This document shows positions 38,061 through 51,743 of a DNA stretch of 64,000 nt, one piece after another (positions within the stretch are counted from its first letter, which is position 1; every line of letters starts with the position of its first letter). The translations under genes were made by a program, and so were the position numbers. A model generated the notes under the pieces. The model saw nothing but the letters and a program-made list of their open reading frames with translations, had not been told where the DNA came from and did no database searches. The DNA comes from Mycteria americana. Its lineage: Eukaryota; Chordata; Aves; Ciconiiformes; Ciconiidae. Location of the stretch: assembly GCF_035582795.1 (NCBI RefSeq), contig NC_134365.1, positions 139,465,077 to 139,529,076 of the forward strand. The letters are read 5' to 3'.

Positions 38061-41000
38061 ATATGGAGGGAGTAAGGCCCTATGGCTGAGCTCCTGTATT
38101 GCTCTCCTTCGTGGGGTTCAGAAGGCATAATACCTGTTAGTCTGTAGCATATGTATTTTGAGTGACGACCTCATGCGACTGGGAAAGAACCTCCTGTGAC
38201 ATCCATTGCTTTTATGAGCATTGCTTTCAACAGGGGAATTCTGTGCCCTGTTTTCACAGTAGAAAATTATACTGATTGTTACTTTTCCCTGTCTTTTCTG
38301 TCTTTTATTCTACTGCAAGTCTCCAGTGTTTCCAAAAGAAGTTTAGAAAAGTGTAAAAATATCTTGGTCAACTAAATTAAACAATATTGTCCATTCAGTG
38401 ATATACCCATGCTGAGAAACATGGATCTCAATTGTAACTCTTCAAAACTTTTCATTAAGTGAAATTTTCACTCTTCAATTCTTTACACTAAGTGAACTTA
38501 CTTCTGAGGTACTTAATATGGATTCCACAACTTTTTTACAGCAGTGTTATTTTGTTGGGCTTTTTTCCTGTTTTGTTTGGTTTGGTTTTTTTTAGAGAGG
38601 GAGATCAGGATAAAGTTTCAGAAAAATCAGACGTCCTTAGGGACTAGAAGTAATAGAAGTGGGATAAATGTGCAGTGTCAACAGATAATGGTAACAGCCT
38701 TAACTGCTGGCACTAATCAATGCCAGAATGATTAGGAGCTACTGATATGCTGATATTGAAAAATGCAAATGAGATCATATTATGCATATATGAGGTACTG
38801 TCAGTAGAGATAGATGACTGTCAATGGCCTGATTAAGTAGATTCTGAAGAATCTCCTGTATCACAATGTTAAAAGAGCTTGTTGAATTTAGCTAAAGAAA
38901 CCAGAGGGAACCTGACTCTATGTGAAGTGGAAAGATGCTATCAGAGGTTGAAGAGAACTGCTTAAAAGGCCCCAGTTGCAAAAAAAGATGACCATTATTT
39001 TAATCTGGAAATAAAAATGAAGTTTCTAGCTATGGAACGAGTGAGGCTGCAGAACAGCTATCCAGGAGGAGCAGGTACAAAACCTGTGTGAATATCAATA
39101 CAGCATGTAAAGGGATTTCTTTGGGTTTTTTAACTCTAGAAAATTGCTTAAAAAAAAAATTTAAAAATCAGGGAAGGTCCTAAGTCAAGCACTGAAAAGT
39201 TAGGACATTTCAAAATTAAACCTGCCTACCTCTGCAAAATTTATATTGCCCTTTCCCATATGCATGATTTCTGCAGAACTCTTGTTCGATGCACAGGCAC
39301 CGGGGTGGCATATGAAGCAGGGTATGTAGAAAGAAAAGATACACGAAGCAGGTAGTAACCAGATATGGCTGTACAGAATGGGATTCTACTCTTTCCTCTG
39401 TCAAGGAGATTTGACATGTTGCTGTTTCTAGGATGGCTCACAGCATTCTCTGTAGTCTTCCCCTTGGAGAACACAAGAAGTTCAAAAAGCCTCTGTTTTT
39501 CCCTGATGTAAAACAAATCTCAGTTCCGACTCTTCAACACTTTTCACTAACTGAAATGAGCAAATGGGGAAATCTAAACAGGCAAGTGGTGGCCATTGTT
39601 TTAAATTAAAGGAAAAATTATCCACACACAAAGGAACTGGCCTTTATAAATTAAGGATGTTCAAATAATATCTATTTTTCAGTATTTATTCCATCTATGT
39701 TTCTTCTAAATTTGAAATGAATAATAAGGAGTTTGGGGGTTGTTTTTTTTAGGGTCTGTTTTACTTTCTGATCTTCACATAAGAACCACCATTATGTTCT
39801 GATTGTCTATTTGCAGGAGAGCTCATAAAACAACTTTAAAGAATACAGATTAATTTCATCTTAGGTTTGCAGCCTCTCTCTTTTCTGTTTGCAGAGGTAT
39901 AATTCAAAAGGACACCATCACTCTCAGCTGCCAGCCAAAACTGAACTCGTGCTAGGTCAAGAAGTGTTTGCAGGAGCAAGCCTTACAGTAACTCTTGTAT
40001 GATAATGATCCGGATGGAGCAAGATTGATGGAGTCTGGTCCTAGAAATGTTGCCACAGGTTGGGAGAATTTGATAACTTTAAAATATCTTTAACATTTCT
40101 AGATAAATTATTAATAAAGAAACAAACAATCTAATGTTTGCTCTTCAGGTTGCTCCTACACCACTTTGTGCTTTTATTCTGCAGTGCCAAAAGAAGGGAC
40201 ATAAGTTAATTAACAACTGTTTTACTAGAGTCCCACTGACATCACTGATGATGCATGTTCAAAGTAAAGAGTGAACGTGTCTGGATTGCTTTTGATGTAG
40301 TTCTTTTCTGAAGTGCTGGCAGAATATTTTAAAACCATCAAAATGTACTTTGCTCTTTGTCAACAAACTCACAGCTTTTAAAAACTTTAACCTTCAGGTA
40401 GATACCGTACTTGGCCATTTTGAACTGAGACAGAGATCTAAAGCAAGCTGTGAATATGCAGCGTGAGTAGTTTCATGGAAATTGATGTGCATCCTGAACA
40501 ATAAATATAAACAAACAGCTGTTACAATTCCATAAAATGGCTCACCTGAGATTGTGAGATTCATTTGTACAAAATCTCAGCCTTTGAATCAGAATGTAAG
40601 AACTACGCGAAGGTTCTGTGAACCTCTGCCAAATTATCAACATATGTTCTAAGAAAAAACATGGCATTTGCCTAAGAAAAGGGAAATAGTCTTTTGACTT
40701 CTCATTTAAAACTATGACATTATTCTTGAAATAATGTTTGGCATTCTTCATCTGCCTTTTTTTCCTACTATTTATTCCTGGCATTATTTACTAATATTTA
40801 ATACATCTGCAATTTACTTGATCCAGGATTTAGAAATATGAGAAAAGATGTAGTCAGGAATCCTGCCCACTCTAAATTTTGCAAAATACAATTTATGTAA
40901 TTTCTATACAAATACTAAGGAGGATTCAGAAAGATCTATTGTTAAACCGTGAACAATTATGAAGTGCTGTTAAACACTCCTATTTAAGTTCGGTGCTAAA

Positions 41001-42940
41001 TAAAATACTGAGATTTATAGAGAACCTAAACACTCCCTTTCAGGCTACCAAAGCTCATTGCTTTATCTCCAGTGCTGGCGGTACGCAGTGCTTAGGGAGG
41101 CAGTGTGTTGTCTGTGTACAAGGAGCTCTGGCAGACAGTGCTGGGGCTCACTCAGAGAGACTGAGAAGGCTGGTACATCCCAACTCGAATGAGTAGAGGC
41201 GTGACGGTGACAAAATAAAATCCACACCAAGTTGTGGAGTATTATCAAAGTTATTAATCCGTGCTGTCCTCTACTGGCTTGATTATGCTTTTCAGAAGGG
41301 CTAATGGGATACCATGACATAAAAGGAGGAAGGGAAAAGACCGTGAAAATGTGATAGATGTTTACAAAGAGGAAAATGTAGAAAGCTTCATAGACCTTCT
41401 GAATCAATAAATTTCTATACCCTTATAATTTCCCAGCTAAGTTCTTTCATTTGCTGGCATCAACAACATAGAACTTTAAACATGCACAAGGCAAGCATGA
41501 ACGTTTGCGCTGGTTATCTCTGGCTCCCCTAATAATTAATCAGAGAGAAATGGGCATTTCCAAGATGTGAATCCACTTACCTATTTTTGATGTCTACTTT
41601 CAAGTGATGTGAGTAGCATCCAGTAGTGCCTACTTCTCTCCAGTTTGAAGGGGACCCAGCATGACTAGCTCACATTTGAACATCTCTAACAGAAACAGCT
41701 CCAGGTGTTTAAATGACTTCTAAATTTTCCTGTTTCATTAACCACATTCCATTAATTATCCAGTAAAAGAAATTTATGAGATTCAAGAACCTTGAATGCA
41801 TTTAAGCAAGCAGTATTCAGTGCTAGCAACTCAAAGTAAACCTTTCATATTACTAGGAGTTCTGGAACAGTTCCTTACTGTTCACTGCTAAATTGAGCTG
41901 TAGCTTCGTTCTTAAGCACCTTTGGTAGAATTCATATTCTGTTCAGTCTTAAATCGGCAGAAAGATCAAACAAAAGAAACCAAGTTCAGAATTACTCAGC
42001 ATGAAAAATATGAAAAGTGACCACACAAATTTATCCAGTCACAGTAACTTTGACAAAACTTTCCCATAAATTCTCACAGCATATTCAAACTTTGTAAGCA
42101 AAATATTAAGAAACATGAGTATGAAGAAGGCAAACAATTAGACAAGGAAAAAGTCTAAAAAGCTGTGATATGTGGTCTAACTGGCTAAATAACATCCTCA
42201 AACAGATACTGGAAATAGCCACACATCACTTGATTTGAATTTCTTTTGGAGAAACAATGTACCTCATGCCTTTCAAGGCACTTTGTTGACTCAAAGATGG
42301 GAGGCATCATCAATTCGGTGATGATCAGATGTCACTAGCAAAAGTGAAGAGTAGATGACCTTGACAAATACTAATTGATGTGATTTAAAATTCAAAACAG
42401 TACAGTGACAAATGGGGGGGATATTCATCTCCTTACATTCATCACTGAGACTGAGATGGTTGCCTAGGCTCTCTATATTGTCAAGAGAAAGAGAAAAAAG
42501 CACATCCAGGAGGTGATTTATCCCAGCCATCTTTGAATGCGCCTCTGGAGATGCCTCTTTCTCTTCCTGCATTGACTATAGAGAGTGTTTAGGTGATTTA
42601 TACCTGATACCCAGCATTTAGACAACTAAAGTCAAGCAAGATGAATTCTACCCTGGGGACAGAAAAAAGGTCCACCATAACTTAGGAGTTCATCAGTTTT
42701 AATTGACTGAGGAGAAAGAAGTGAGCATACTAGTAATTCACAGAATGACTCTAAGCCACCAGTATGCTTCAGGCATGAAAGGCACACGGGATCCTGTGAT
42801 GTGCCAGACAGGAAATTTTCCATAGATAGAAAAGTAATAATACCACTATATAAAGATGGGTCAGATCTCATCTGGAATTTGATGTACAAGCATCAGTGAC
42901 AGAAGAGAACTATTTAAATCAAAAATATAGCCTTTTAACT
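38061..42940. other. Intergenic, nothing recognised
   Basis: AT-rich non-coding DNA with short homopolymers only. The local G+C-richer patch at 41070-41220 gave no recognisable gene or repeat. Confidence 0.55.
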
Positions 42941-42949
42941 AGGCTTTCA

Positions 42950-43125
42950 TCCTAGGCTTTGGTTAGAAATTAAAAGCAGGTCCCTAAACCTTACATCAGT
43001 GATGTTCTGGAACAGCCTTCTACAGAGACAGACCATCAAAACCCCAGGTGCTTTTAAGATGGGTCTTGATGCTGCCTGTCTGCACTGAGAAAACACAACT
43101 AGACTCAGTGAGAAGAAGGCACCTT
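42950..43125 (+). mobile_element. Possible old CR1 fragment
   Basis: The string acatcagtgatgttctggaa followed by cagccttctacagagac and ggtgcttttaagatggg resembles the CR1 3' region ('tcagtgatgttctggaacagcctt...ggtgctttcaagatggg'). It is short and diverged, and no 3' terminal repeat is present. Confidence 0.45.
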
Positions 43126-43129
43126 TCAA

Positions 43130-46100
43130 TCCAAAGGTACTATGGACATAAGAGATATAAATGGTGCAAGTTATGCTGCAAGGAAGAAGACTCCCAACGT
43201 ATTCACGTTTAACTTGCGAGGTACAAACAAGGACATTCAGGAAGAATAATGTAATTTTAAATGAGATTCCTTTTCAACAAGCTTTGCAAAGAAAACTGCA
43301 TTTTCCTGGATTACAGAATAAGCAGGGAAGGAAAAATAAAGCTTAAAAAATTAGCAAATAATAAAAAAAATAGACCACAGTATCTTCAGATGTTGTTTAA
43401 ATAAGTTGTCAGTGGGTAACTCAGTTACACAAAATTAAGTTTCTTTTAACAATTTTTACTTATAATACTACAATTGTTGTAGGAGCCCTCAAACCTATAC
43501 TGATGTATTGTTTTACATGCAAGACAAGCCTTTGTGTAGAATCAGTTTTCTTTTTATCATCTAGTAGTGAATTTACTCATTTATGTGGGTCTTTCATACA
43601 GCAAGAGAGGAGAGAAAAACATTCAAAACTATCCTCTTTTTAAAATCAGTAAGACTGGCAGGAGAAATTTAGTCAGGTGGAAGAATAGCAGCATTGGAAA
43701 TGACTTTATAAAATGTGAAAAAGGATTTAATTTGCAATCTTACCTTCGTGCCACAAGCAGAGCCATGTGGGCTGAGCAGGCTGCCTCCACAGAGACGCTT
43801 CACTTGTCCAAGGCTCCTCATGACGTTCTCTGAGTTTCAGTGGAGGTCCCTGAACCTTTCCACCAGATGCAACTTTCTCCTTCTGGAGGAAATTCTGGCA
43901 GGAATCTCCACAGAAGCATCTCCAGGGCAAAGGTTGGGGTTTTTTTCCAGATACCTTATTTTACCTGAAGTCCAATCAGTGTACAAATGAAGCAGCTGAA
44001 AGGCATGCCCTCGTTTGTTCTGGTGGATACTTGTCCTTCCTGACTCCTCAAGGAATGCATTGCTGCCTTGCTCTCGTAGTTCCTCCACATATTTAAAGAA
44101 GATTTTCTTTTTAATATTCTGTTTCAGTGATTTAAAGAGATGACGCTGCAGTAAACATTTTCCTTTTTAGAAGGCAGGAACTACTTTTAAAGGCAAAACC
44201 CTGTGAAGCATCCTTGATGAGAAACATACCCAATACATCTCTTCTTAAGACACAGTTTTCAAGTGTAAAAAAGTTAACAATGAAAGGAGGGAGGAATAAA
44301 ATAGGAAATAACAAGGTCTGGTGAAGAAAAAAAAAGTGTAAACCAAGAAGAATTAAATATAATTATCTGCAATGTATGAAAGAAAATTGAAATCACAGTT
44401 ATAAAAAGCCAAAACTTAGTATGAAAAATAGCTTGTATTTAAGTGTCTAATCCCAGTAGTGTCCTGCATAGTGTCCTGTTGAGAGACATTACATTTGTTG
44501 AAACTGGACTAAGTTATAAGGTACATCTGGCTGCTTCAGGCAGTGATGGTTCAGAATTATTAAGGAGAAAGTCAGCTGTACAATTAGCTGTACTACATTT
44601 GTGCCTGTAATTTATTTGCTTGTAGAAGTGACCTGTAGCGGAAGCCCTAAAATAAGTATTCAGTGGGGCTGGAAAGCTTTAAAGCTTTCCACCGGAACAT
44701 GCTGACTTTGGACTGGAACTAAGAGAGAGAGCACAAGCAGTTTTCTGCTCTTACTGCAGAAAGCAGTTGAAGATAAGCTGGAGGAGTAAGCACGGATTTA
44801 GGTACTGGGAAAAGGTTGATGTTGGGGCTGTTCTTGCTGAAGGTTGTCAGTTCTTTGGGCTGTCCATGAAGATTCAAGAGGTATAAGAAATTGCAGAGAG
44901 GATGGCAAGCTGATCAGTCTCAGCAAAACTACATACCAGGAAATTCTTCAGGCATCCATGACCTCTGCATTGCCGACTCAGGGACAGATTAGATCCTCAG
45001 CTGCATCTCTACCCATTTCACGGGCAATAGAAGAATCAAAGTAAAACTGGATCCTTTGGCATGTCTTTCAGCAAAAACAGTCCTGGCCATCTGGAAGATG
45101 GGATTCCCATGACGTAGTGCTAAGATCACACCCTTCCATGGACACTGGAAGACTTCCTAATTTATATTAAGGAACTCGGCACTTCTCCTGAAACCAAAGC
45201 CTGGAGCATTGGCTAAAGCCTTCAGGTTGTCACCATTAACATCTAACTACACCACTTTCAAACCTATCCCACATACAAACTTAGTTTAGTACATGAAAAA
45301 GAACACTTTCAAGGATAAAGCTATTGATGACATGTACTGTCACCCCATGCTGTCATTTTAAAGGCATAAGCAATATGGAGGAATCTTGCAATGCACTGCC
45401 AAAAAGGATTTAGAAAAAGTCTTTTCTCTCTGAAGAGCAACTTGAAAAACACTGTAAAAACCATTGTGTAACATCTCAGTGTCTCCTGTATCGAATCATG
45501 ATATAAAAATGTTTTTTATATTTGTTGTTACCAGTTCTCTGCAAATACTGTATGAGGCAACTACCTTCTTTTGGCCCTTGGCTTATAGTAAGAAAGAATA
45601 ACACTGTTTATAAGCTTAATTCCATCTTTATTGATACAGACTCCTGTCCTATTATCCTTTAATGGTAATTCACAGGCGGAATAGAGAATAGAGATTGGCC
45701 TTCGAGAAAGAAACATAATTTACCAGTAATTAGTCTTCTTTAGGATGCATGGTCTATAAATAAATCTGTTCTGAGGGTACACCTACACCTTATCACTTCA
45801 GATTGCAGAGATTTTCCTTTTGCAGTAACCACGGAGGATGTATTCGCACTGTTGTCATCACCTTTGGCACAACGGCATAAAAAATAGCATGCCATAAACC
45901 ATTTTAATTCTTTCTCAGCCACAGAGACACCATCTAAAACAATGAAGGAAACTCTGCTAATAGAGCTCAGGATGTCTTCTTTCTTTTTTTCACTCTTAAA
46001 TTAATATCCACATGTTTGTTCACCCTGTGTGACTTTATACAATTACCTGCCATAAATTATCTAGCAGAGGTTCTTGATGTCCCTCATGCAAACAGCACTT

Positions 46101-49100
46101 CTAGAATGACGCTAGCAAGTGCTGTGGCAGCTCTTGAGGCAGCTTATCAGAGATGGCACAGTGCCTGGGGAAAGAATGGTAGATATATAGCAGTTCAGTG
46201 ACTCAACAGTCTCACAGAAGCCGTACACTCAGTTGGAAGTGTCAATTCCTAAGTTTTACAGCAAATACTGAAACACCCAACCATCCATTTAGATAACCAC
46301 TGGATCTGTCAGAGATATACACAGTCTTTATGTTCTGAGAAAGTCTGGACTACAAATACAAAGAGAGCTCTTTTCCTATTAAAGGTACAAAAATGGCACG
46401 TTTCTTAGAAGCATAAAGGAACATGAAGGAAAACATAAATAAATCAAAGTGACGCTAGGACACTACATTCAGCAAAAAGATGGCTGCATCTTAAGAGATG
46501 GACTGTCTTTGAAGAGTAAGGTCAAAGAAGGAACAACTCCAGGGCTATGAATTTCTTTCATTTTTCTAACAGAGAAGATGACAACAAAGAAAGCCCCTTT
46601 ATAGAGAAGGAGAATCCATGAGAACGTGGAACACCAAATGCAAATTCCCATAACTCACTGGGCTGGTGGAGGGAAACATCTCAAAAATCTTAGAGCTGAA
46701 GGCTGAGAGGGATGTTAGATTGACTTCAGTAGGGGTGAGGAACTTACAACAAAGGACCAGACTGCTTCAGTTTGAGCAGGTAACTCAGAACAGTCTGAAC
46801 TGACAGGAAGGGAAGGAAGACCAACAACCTCATCAACCCAAAAGCCTAACCTAGTTAATAACGTGAACTCCCTTCCAATACTTATAAGGCTATCTCTGAC
46901 TAGAGAGAAATAGGAGTGCTGAAAGAGCAAGCCTTCCTGCATCTGCAGCATGGAGAAAAGGATTTCAAGACTGAGATGAGCCAAACAGCCCAAATTCTGC
47001 AATAACAGGTACAGGAGTAGCAGCAGAGGTCTGTCTGAGAAAGGGATGAAGACGAAGCCTTGATATTAAAATTCTGCCCCGCCACTGTAGTGGACATCGT
47101 TTGTCCTGCCTTACCGTGACTGAAACTGGCAACAAAGGTCCGGGAGCATATGCTTTAACCACACTATCAGGGAATTGTCCAAGAGGCAGCCTGATCACTG
47201 AACTACTCTCATGAAAGCGTTGAAGACACATGAAAGAGTGTTCAGGAAAGAGTGAGACAAACTGATCTATATCAAAGAGACACCACTCCTGATCCACTGG
47301 TAGAGCTGAGACAGAGTTTTTGAGAAAGTTGGGGAGGGCCTGGTAGATGAACTACCAATTAATGAGTCCAGTTCTCTGTGCTCATCTGCCAAGGCCTAAT
47401 CAAATTCTGGAAGAGAGAAAGAAAACCTCTGCACACCCTCTCCATGTTAACAGGTTTAAAAAAGGATAATTGAGTGGGGAAGTCCTCACTTGAGTGAACA
47501 CATTTAGGTACGATGGAAAGCCGTGCATGCAGTTCAGATGAGGTGGAACTCCATGATACTGATGTGCGGCTTCCAGTCCTTTGGCCAGTCCCTGTTTTAT
47601 CCTGTTGCCCAAACAGGCTCTCAAACCCAGAGAGAACACATCTAATGCTACTTCTTGGAAAGCTGGAGAAAATTTAAGGGTCATTCCCCAGTGGAAAATA
47701 CCTTGATGCTGCTACCACAAGAGATAGCTTTCATACCTGAAGGAACAGCAGTGCTGACTTAGGGACTTTGTGCCATAATCCCTTGGTCACTTAGATTGAG
47801 AGGTCCTGCCTTCGTCTTAACATGATGGAAAGGTTAGGGGGAAGTGCCTCCTTGAGCACAAGTCTTAGGACAACCATTTCGGGCTGTGTCAGAATGAAAG
47901 CCCTCCACTGGTGCCAAGAGCAGTGACAAGTATTCCAGCTTGGCCGATAATAGCATTTTGCGGTTTTGGCCTCACAGATGAGAAGAGGCTTTTGTGGATT
48001 CTCAGGCTACTGTCTAAGCTTCTGATGCCCTCCCATTCTGCTTTTAAAAGTATGGCAAAGGGATCACACAGGAGCACACCTTATTCTGAGGCAGTGAAGG
48101 CATCTCTTATACAGGTGACAAGATATAATTAAAATCTCACAGATCAGACAAGGCAAAAAGGTAATCCTGACACTGTTGAAGATTAAATGAACAAGAAATA
48201 ACTTGGTTGGCCGTCGCAAAAAACTGAAATAGCTCTAGGTAACATCTGTCAAATGTAACGTGCTAAGAATAAGAGAAGAGGGTTGCAAGTGCAGGTACCG
48301 TAAAGAGCAAACATCCCCCAAACCTGAGCAATAAGGTCCACACGCAACAGGACAACCACTTAAAAAAAAAGTATTTAGAAGATTTTATTAGTGGAGCAGG
48401 AGACATAACACATTCCTTTTTAGTCTTCCTTAATTCTGTGGGCTGAAAATAAATGCATATTTTTTCAGAATGACAAAATGAACTTTAAAATGCAACTAAA
48501 TATGGCCTACTGCATAAAAATGTGCCATTAATAGCACAGTCTCTTTTCAGAATAGAAGTGCACTTCAAAATCAATATTGAAAGGTTTACATTTACTATAG
48601 TAAAACAGGCTGCTAATTAGTTTGCCTTTTTGTTTCCTTATGAAATCAGAGATTTGCTCCTAGATCTTGTGAGCCTAAATTTGCTCTCCCCAGAACCCAT
48701 TGCTTCAAAGTCTCCAAAGGGAGTGCTGTACTGAGTCTCATGAATTTTCACCCATCAGTGTCTCCCGAATTCCATCAGCACTGACAGAAAATTTCACATT
48801 TCACCTTGAGAACACCTACAGAAAAATGTAATTACCCCCTTATTTTATTTTATTTTTTAATGGTGAGTGCCTCATGCTCTCTGTTGCTTTGGCCAAATCT
48901 AGGTCTGTAAACATGGTAGGGCTGTTCCACAGGCAGCACAGTAGAAGCTTGTGATCGCTTTCTTTTTGTGCAGAACAGCTACTCCTGAACTTGGAGGGGC
49001 AAATTATAAGGACTGGTTAATGTTAGGGCCCCATACTCAGCAATAAGCTACTTGTGACATGAACCAAGTTTTCACTTTGTACCAATTTGGTGCTTCGTGC

Positions 49101-49665
49101 AATGAGGCTCTGGCTTTTAACATATGCTGCTACAAAGCTACAGTTATACCCTATCAAGCCAAATTAATCCTGATAAAATACCGCTAACTTTAACTGCGTT
49201 TCAGTGCAGTCATAGGGTCTCTCTTAGATATAAATTGTGTAAGTGACAAAGTTACTCAGGAGCTTCAAATAATGTGCTTTCTCAGTTTCATGTGAGAAAT
49301 AATGTAATTTCTCAGCTTCAAATAATGTGCTAGTGTAAGAGTACTACGTCTCTGATGAGCAGTGAGGACACCACAGAGCATTCTGGATCTTCCAGTGATT
49401 GTGAATTAATGGAGTTTCAATTAAATAGAAGGAAAAGAAATGTAGGTACGCAGCTTTGTTTCTTAACTTCAAAATGGCAAACTGTGCCAAATGTTATTTT
49501 AGAAAATAGCCTGAACTCAGGGACTTAAACATGAAGATGCCTGTCATTTTGTGAAGTTAAAAAATCACTAAACATGGAGTGTATATATAAAAATTTATAA
49601 CAGTATAGTATATTCCAGATGAAAGTATCTTATTTAGTACTTCTTTACTGACTTAGTGCAAGAAG
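43130..49665. other. Intergenic; contains a palindrome and an unidentified protein-like zone
   Basis: AT-rich to moderate-GC non-coding DNA. It holds a 22-bp perfect palindrome at 44670-44691. Between about 46700 and 48100 several minus-strand open frames in succession give protein-like translations that I cannot match to any family. They are interrupted by stops and could be an old unidentified mobile element or chance. Confidence 0.5.
44670..44691. repeat. 22-bp perfect palindrome
   Basis: The arm TGGAAAGCTTT is immediately followed by its exact reverse complement with no spacer, making a self-complementary 22-mer with two internal AAGCTT sites. Confidence 0.95.
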
Positions 49666-49669
49666 TAGG

Positions 49670-50190
49670 TACATACTGGTGACATTTCTCGATGACACGA
49701 AGTTGAGACATACAATTAATGCAGGAATCAATTAGGATACCACACAGGAAGACAAGGACACCTTAATGCTTAATATTAACAGAAATAGGTGATAATTCAG
49801 TAGCAACTGATGTGCAAGGTCATACGCTTTAGAATTACTAACAGTTATCTCTATTATCATCCAGGCGTCTCCTTAGCTGGACAGGACAAGCAGAAGAAAG
49901 ATGAAAATACTTACTGACAAAGGATGATTGTGAGCCACCAACCTAATATGCCTGTGAATACATGTGATTCTAGGAGACCGCAGACAAATTATTTCCAGCA
50001 GCTGTGCCATTGTACAAAGTCCTCATAAGGCAGCATTTAAAAGCCTGCATATAATTCTGTGTGGAAAGATTAGGAAAAAGACCTTCACATGGTATCAGAT
50101 GGAGATATCTGAAATCCTGGGGGAAAGAGAAGCTGCCTTCTAAGAGGAGACTTGGAGAGCTTGGCTAGATGATCCTATTTATCAGAACTG
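49670..50190 (+). mobile_element. Ancient CR1 LINE fragment
   Basis: The order 'tgacacgaagttgaga', 'aggaagacaaggacacctt', 'gtgcaaggtcatacgcttt', 'ggatgattgtgagccacc', 'cctcataaggcagcattt' follows the CR1 region between reverse transcriptase and the 3' end, at low identity. A younger CR1 fragment begins again within the same region at about 50230, so these are two separate copies. Confidence 0.65.
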
Positions 50191-50229
50191 GGGCAGGAAC
50201 ATGGTGGCAGTTTCTGAAGTCACACCATC

Positions 50230-50686
50230 AAGTCCAGTGGAGGGTCACCACGCTGGTCAGGGGCTGGAGCACACAATATACATGGAAAGGCTGAAGGACC
50301 CGGGTTTATTCAGCCAAGAGGAGAGAAGGCTCGGGGAGACTTTATTGCAGTCTACAGCTACCTGATGGAAGGATATCAGAGAAGACAGAGCCACACTCTT
50401 CTAAAGGGTGCACAGTGATATGATGAAAGGCAATGGATATTGTTGGAACATGGAAAATTCTGATTAGACATAAAGCATTTTTATATTTTTAACCATAAGG
50501 AATGTCAAATATTGGAAGAGGTGCCCAGTGAGGTTGTGGAATCTCCATCCTTGGAGGGTGTCCAACTTGAAATGGCCCTGAGCAACCTGTTCTGATTAGA
50601 CCTGCTTTGAGCAGGGGTTGGACTAGATGAACTCCAGAGGTCCCTTGCAACTCAAATTATTCTATGAGTCTATGAAAATGCATTAA
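50230..50686 (+). mobile_element. CR1 LINE 3' fragment with terminal repeats
   Basis: It begins in the middle of the CR1 3' half (ccagtggagggtcaccacgc), proceeds through 'ttcagccaagaggagagaag', 'cttggagggtgtccaacttg' and 'gttggactagatgaactcca', and ends with attctatgagtctatga at 50664-50680, the CR1 3' terminal repeat. It is 5'-truncated, as most CR1 insertions are, and non-coding. Its 3' end points toward the FRMPD4 3' UTR. Confidence 0.9.
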
Positions 50687-51743
50687 CAAAGAGAGGAAAA
50701 AATCCCACTAGTTAAACGTAAAAAATATTGCCACAAAAAAAAATAGACCATAGTTAACCTTAGGGAGCAAAATGAGCAGGTTTACAATCAGAAAAGTTCT
50801 TAAACAGTAAGGAGAAAAATCTACTTACCTTCGAAATAAAATTAGATACATTTATGAAATGGAGTGGAATGAAAAGGACTGGACTAGCAACCCTGAAAGT
50901 GCCACATCCCTATGATCTGTGTTGATGCTTAGTTGTGACAATCCTAAATCTATTTTTGAAACTTAGTATTTCCGAATCACTGATGACATTTTTACATAAA
51001 CTCATAAAACAGTGAAGGAATATGGACCAATACAACAATTCAGCATATTTTCCCCCAGTATGAAATACTCAAAAACCACAGGAAGAATTTCACTGGTACT
51101 TGCAGCAAAAGAGCTGGGACAGGCTGTTGTCACCCACCACCAACATAATTCAGCCTGCAGCCTACCTCTGGGCTGCCCTTGAGAGTGGGTCCACGTGCTA
51201 AGTGAATTGGTCTAGGAAACCAGATTTTTCTCCTACGGACAACAGATTAAGCTTCTCACACGGGGTTTCTGGAGATGTTTCTCTGCAGTCGGAGGAAAAA
51301 GCATGTCTTGGTTTTATAGCATCACTCTATGCAAGAAAGTATTTCCTTGGCAAAACCTGAATTGTGTTGGTTTAGTCTTTCTAGTTCAGCAGAGAAGGCT
51401 TCACACATGCTTCAGTTGAATGGGTAAGTATTCAAAACAAAGCAGTTATACTCTTTGCATGTCACATTATGAGAAACAGGTGAAAATTACCTACACCAGT
51501 TTGGAGAATGGTATTCTGCGCTTTCCACAAGGGCTGCTGCTCCCTGGTGACTGAAAAGTTTAACAGATGCTCTTGTGAAAGCCTATTTGCCAGGTGAAAC
51601 TGAGAGCTTTTGCTTTGGCTGCCTCTCAAACGCAGGACTACAAAATGTTTTCCAGAAAAGCTCAGATCGGAGAGATTACTCACAAATTGCCTTTGTCATC
51701 ACTCAGAGAAGAACTGTCTCTGGCTGGAAATATTTCAGAGATA
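50687..51743. other. Intergenic or distal FRMPD4 3' flank
   Basis: No gene or repeat recognised. Depending on which polyadenylation site is used, some of this could belong to the FRMPD4 3' UTR. Confidence 0.5.

Noticed and set aside
43837..44088. Minus-strand frame of 83 codons with a possible donor (TTCAG|GTAAAA) inside
   Set aside because: No recognisable protein and no matching partner exon, so not enough to call a gene.
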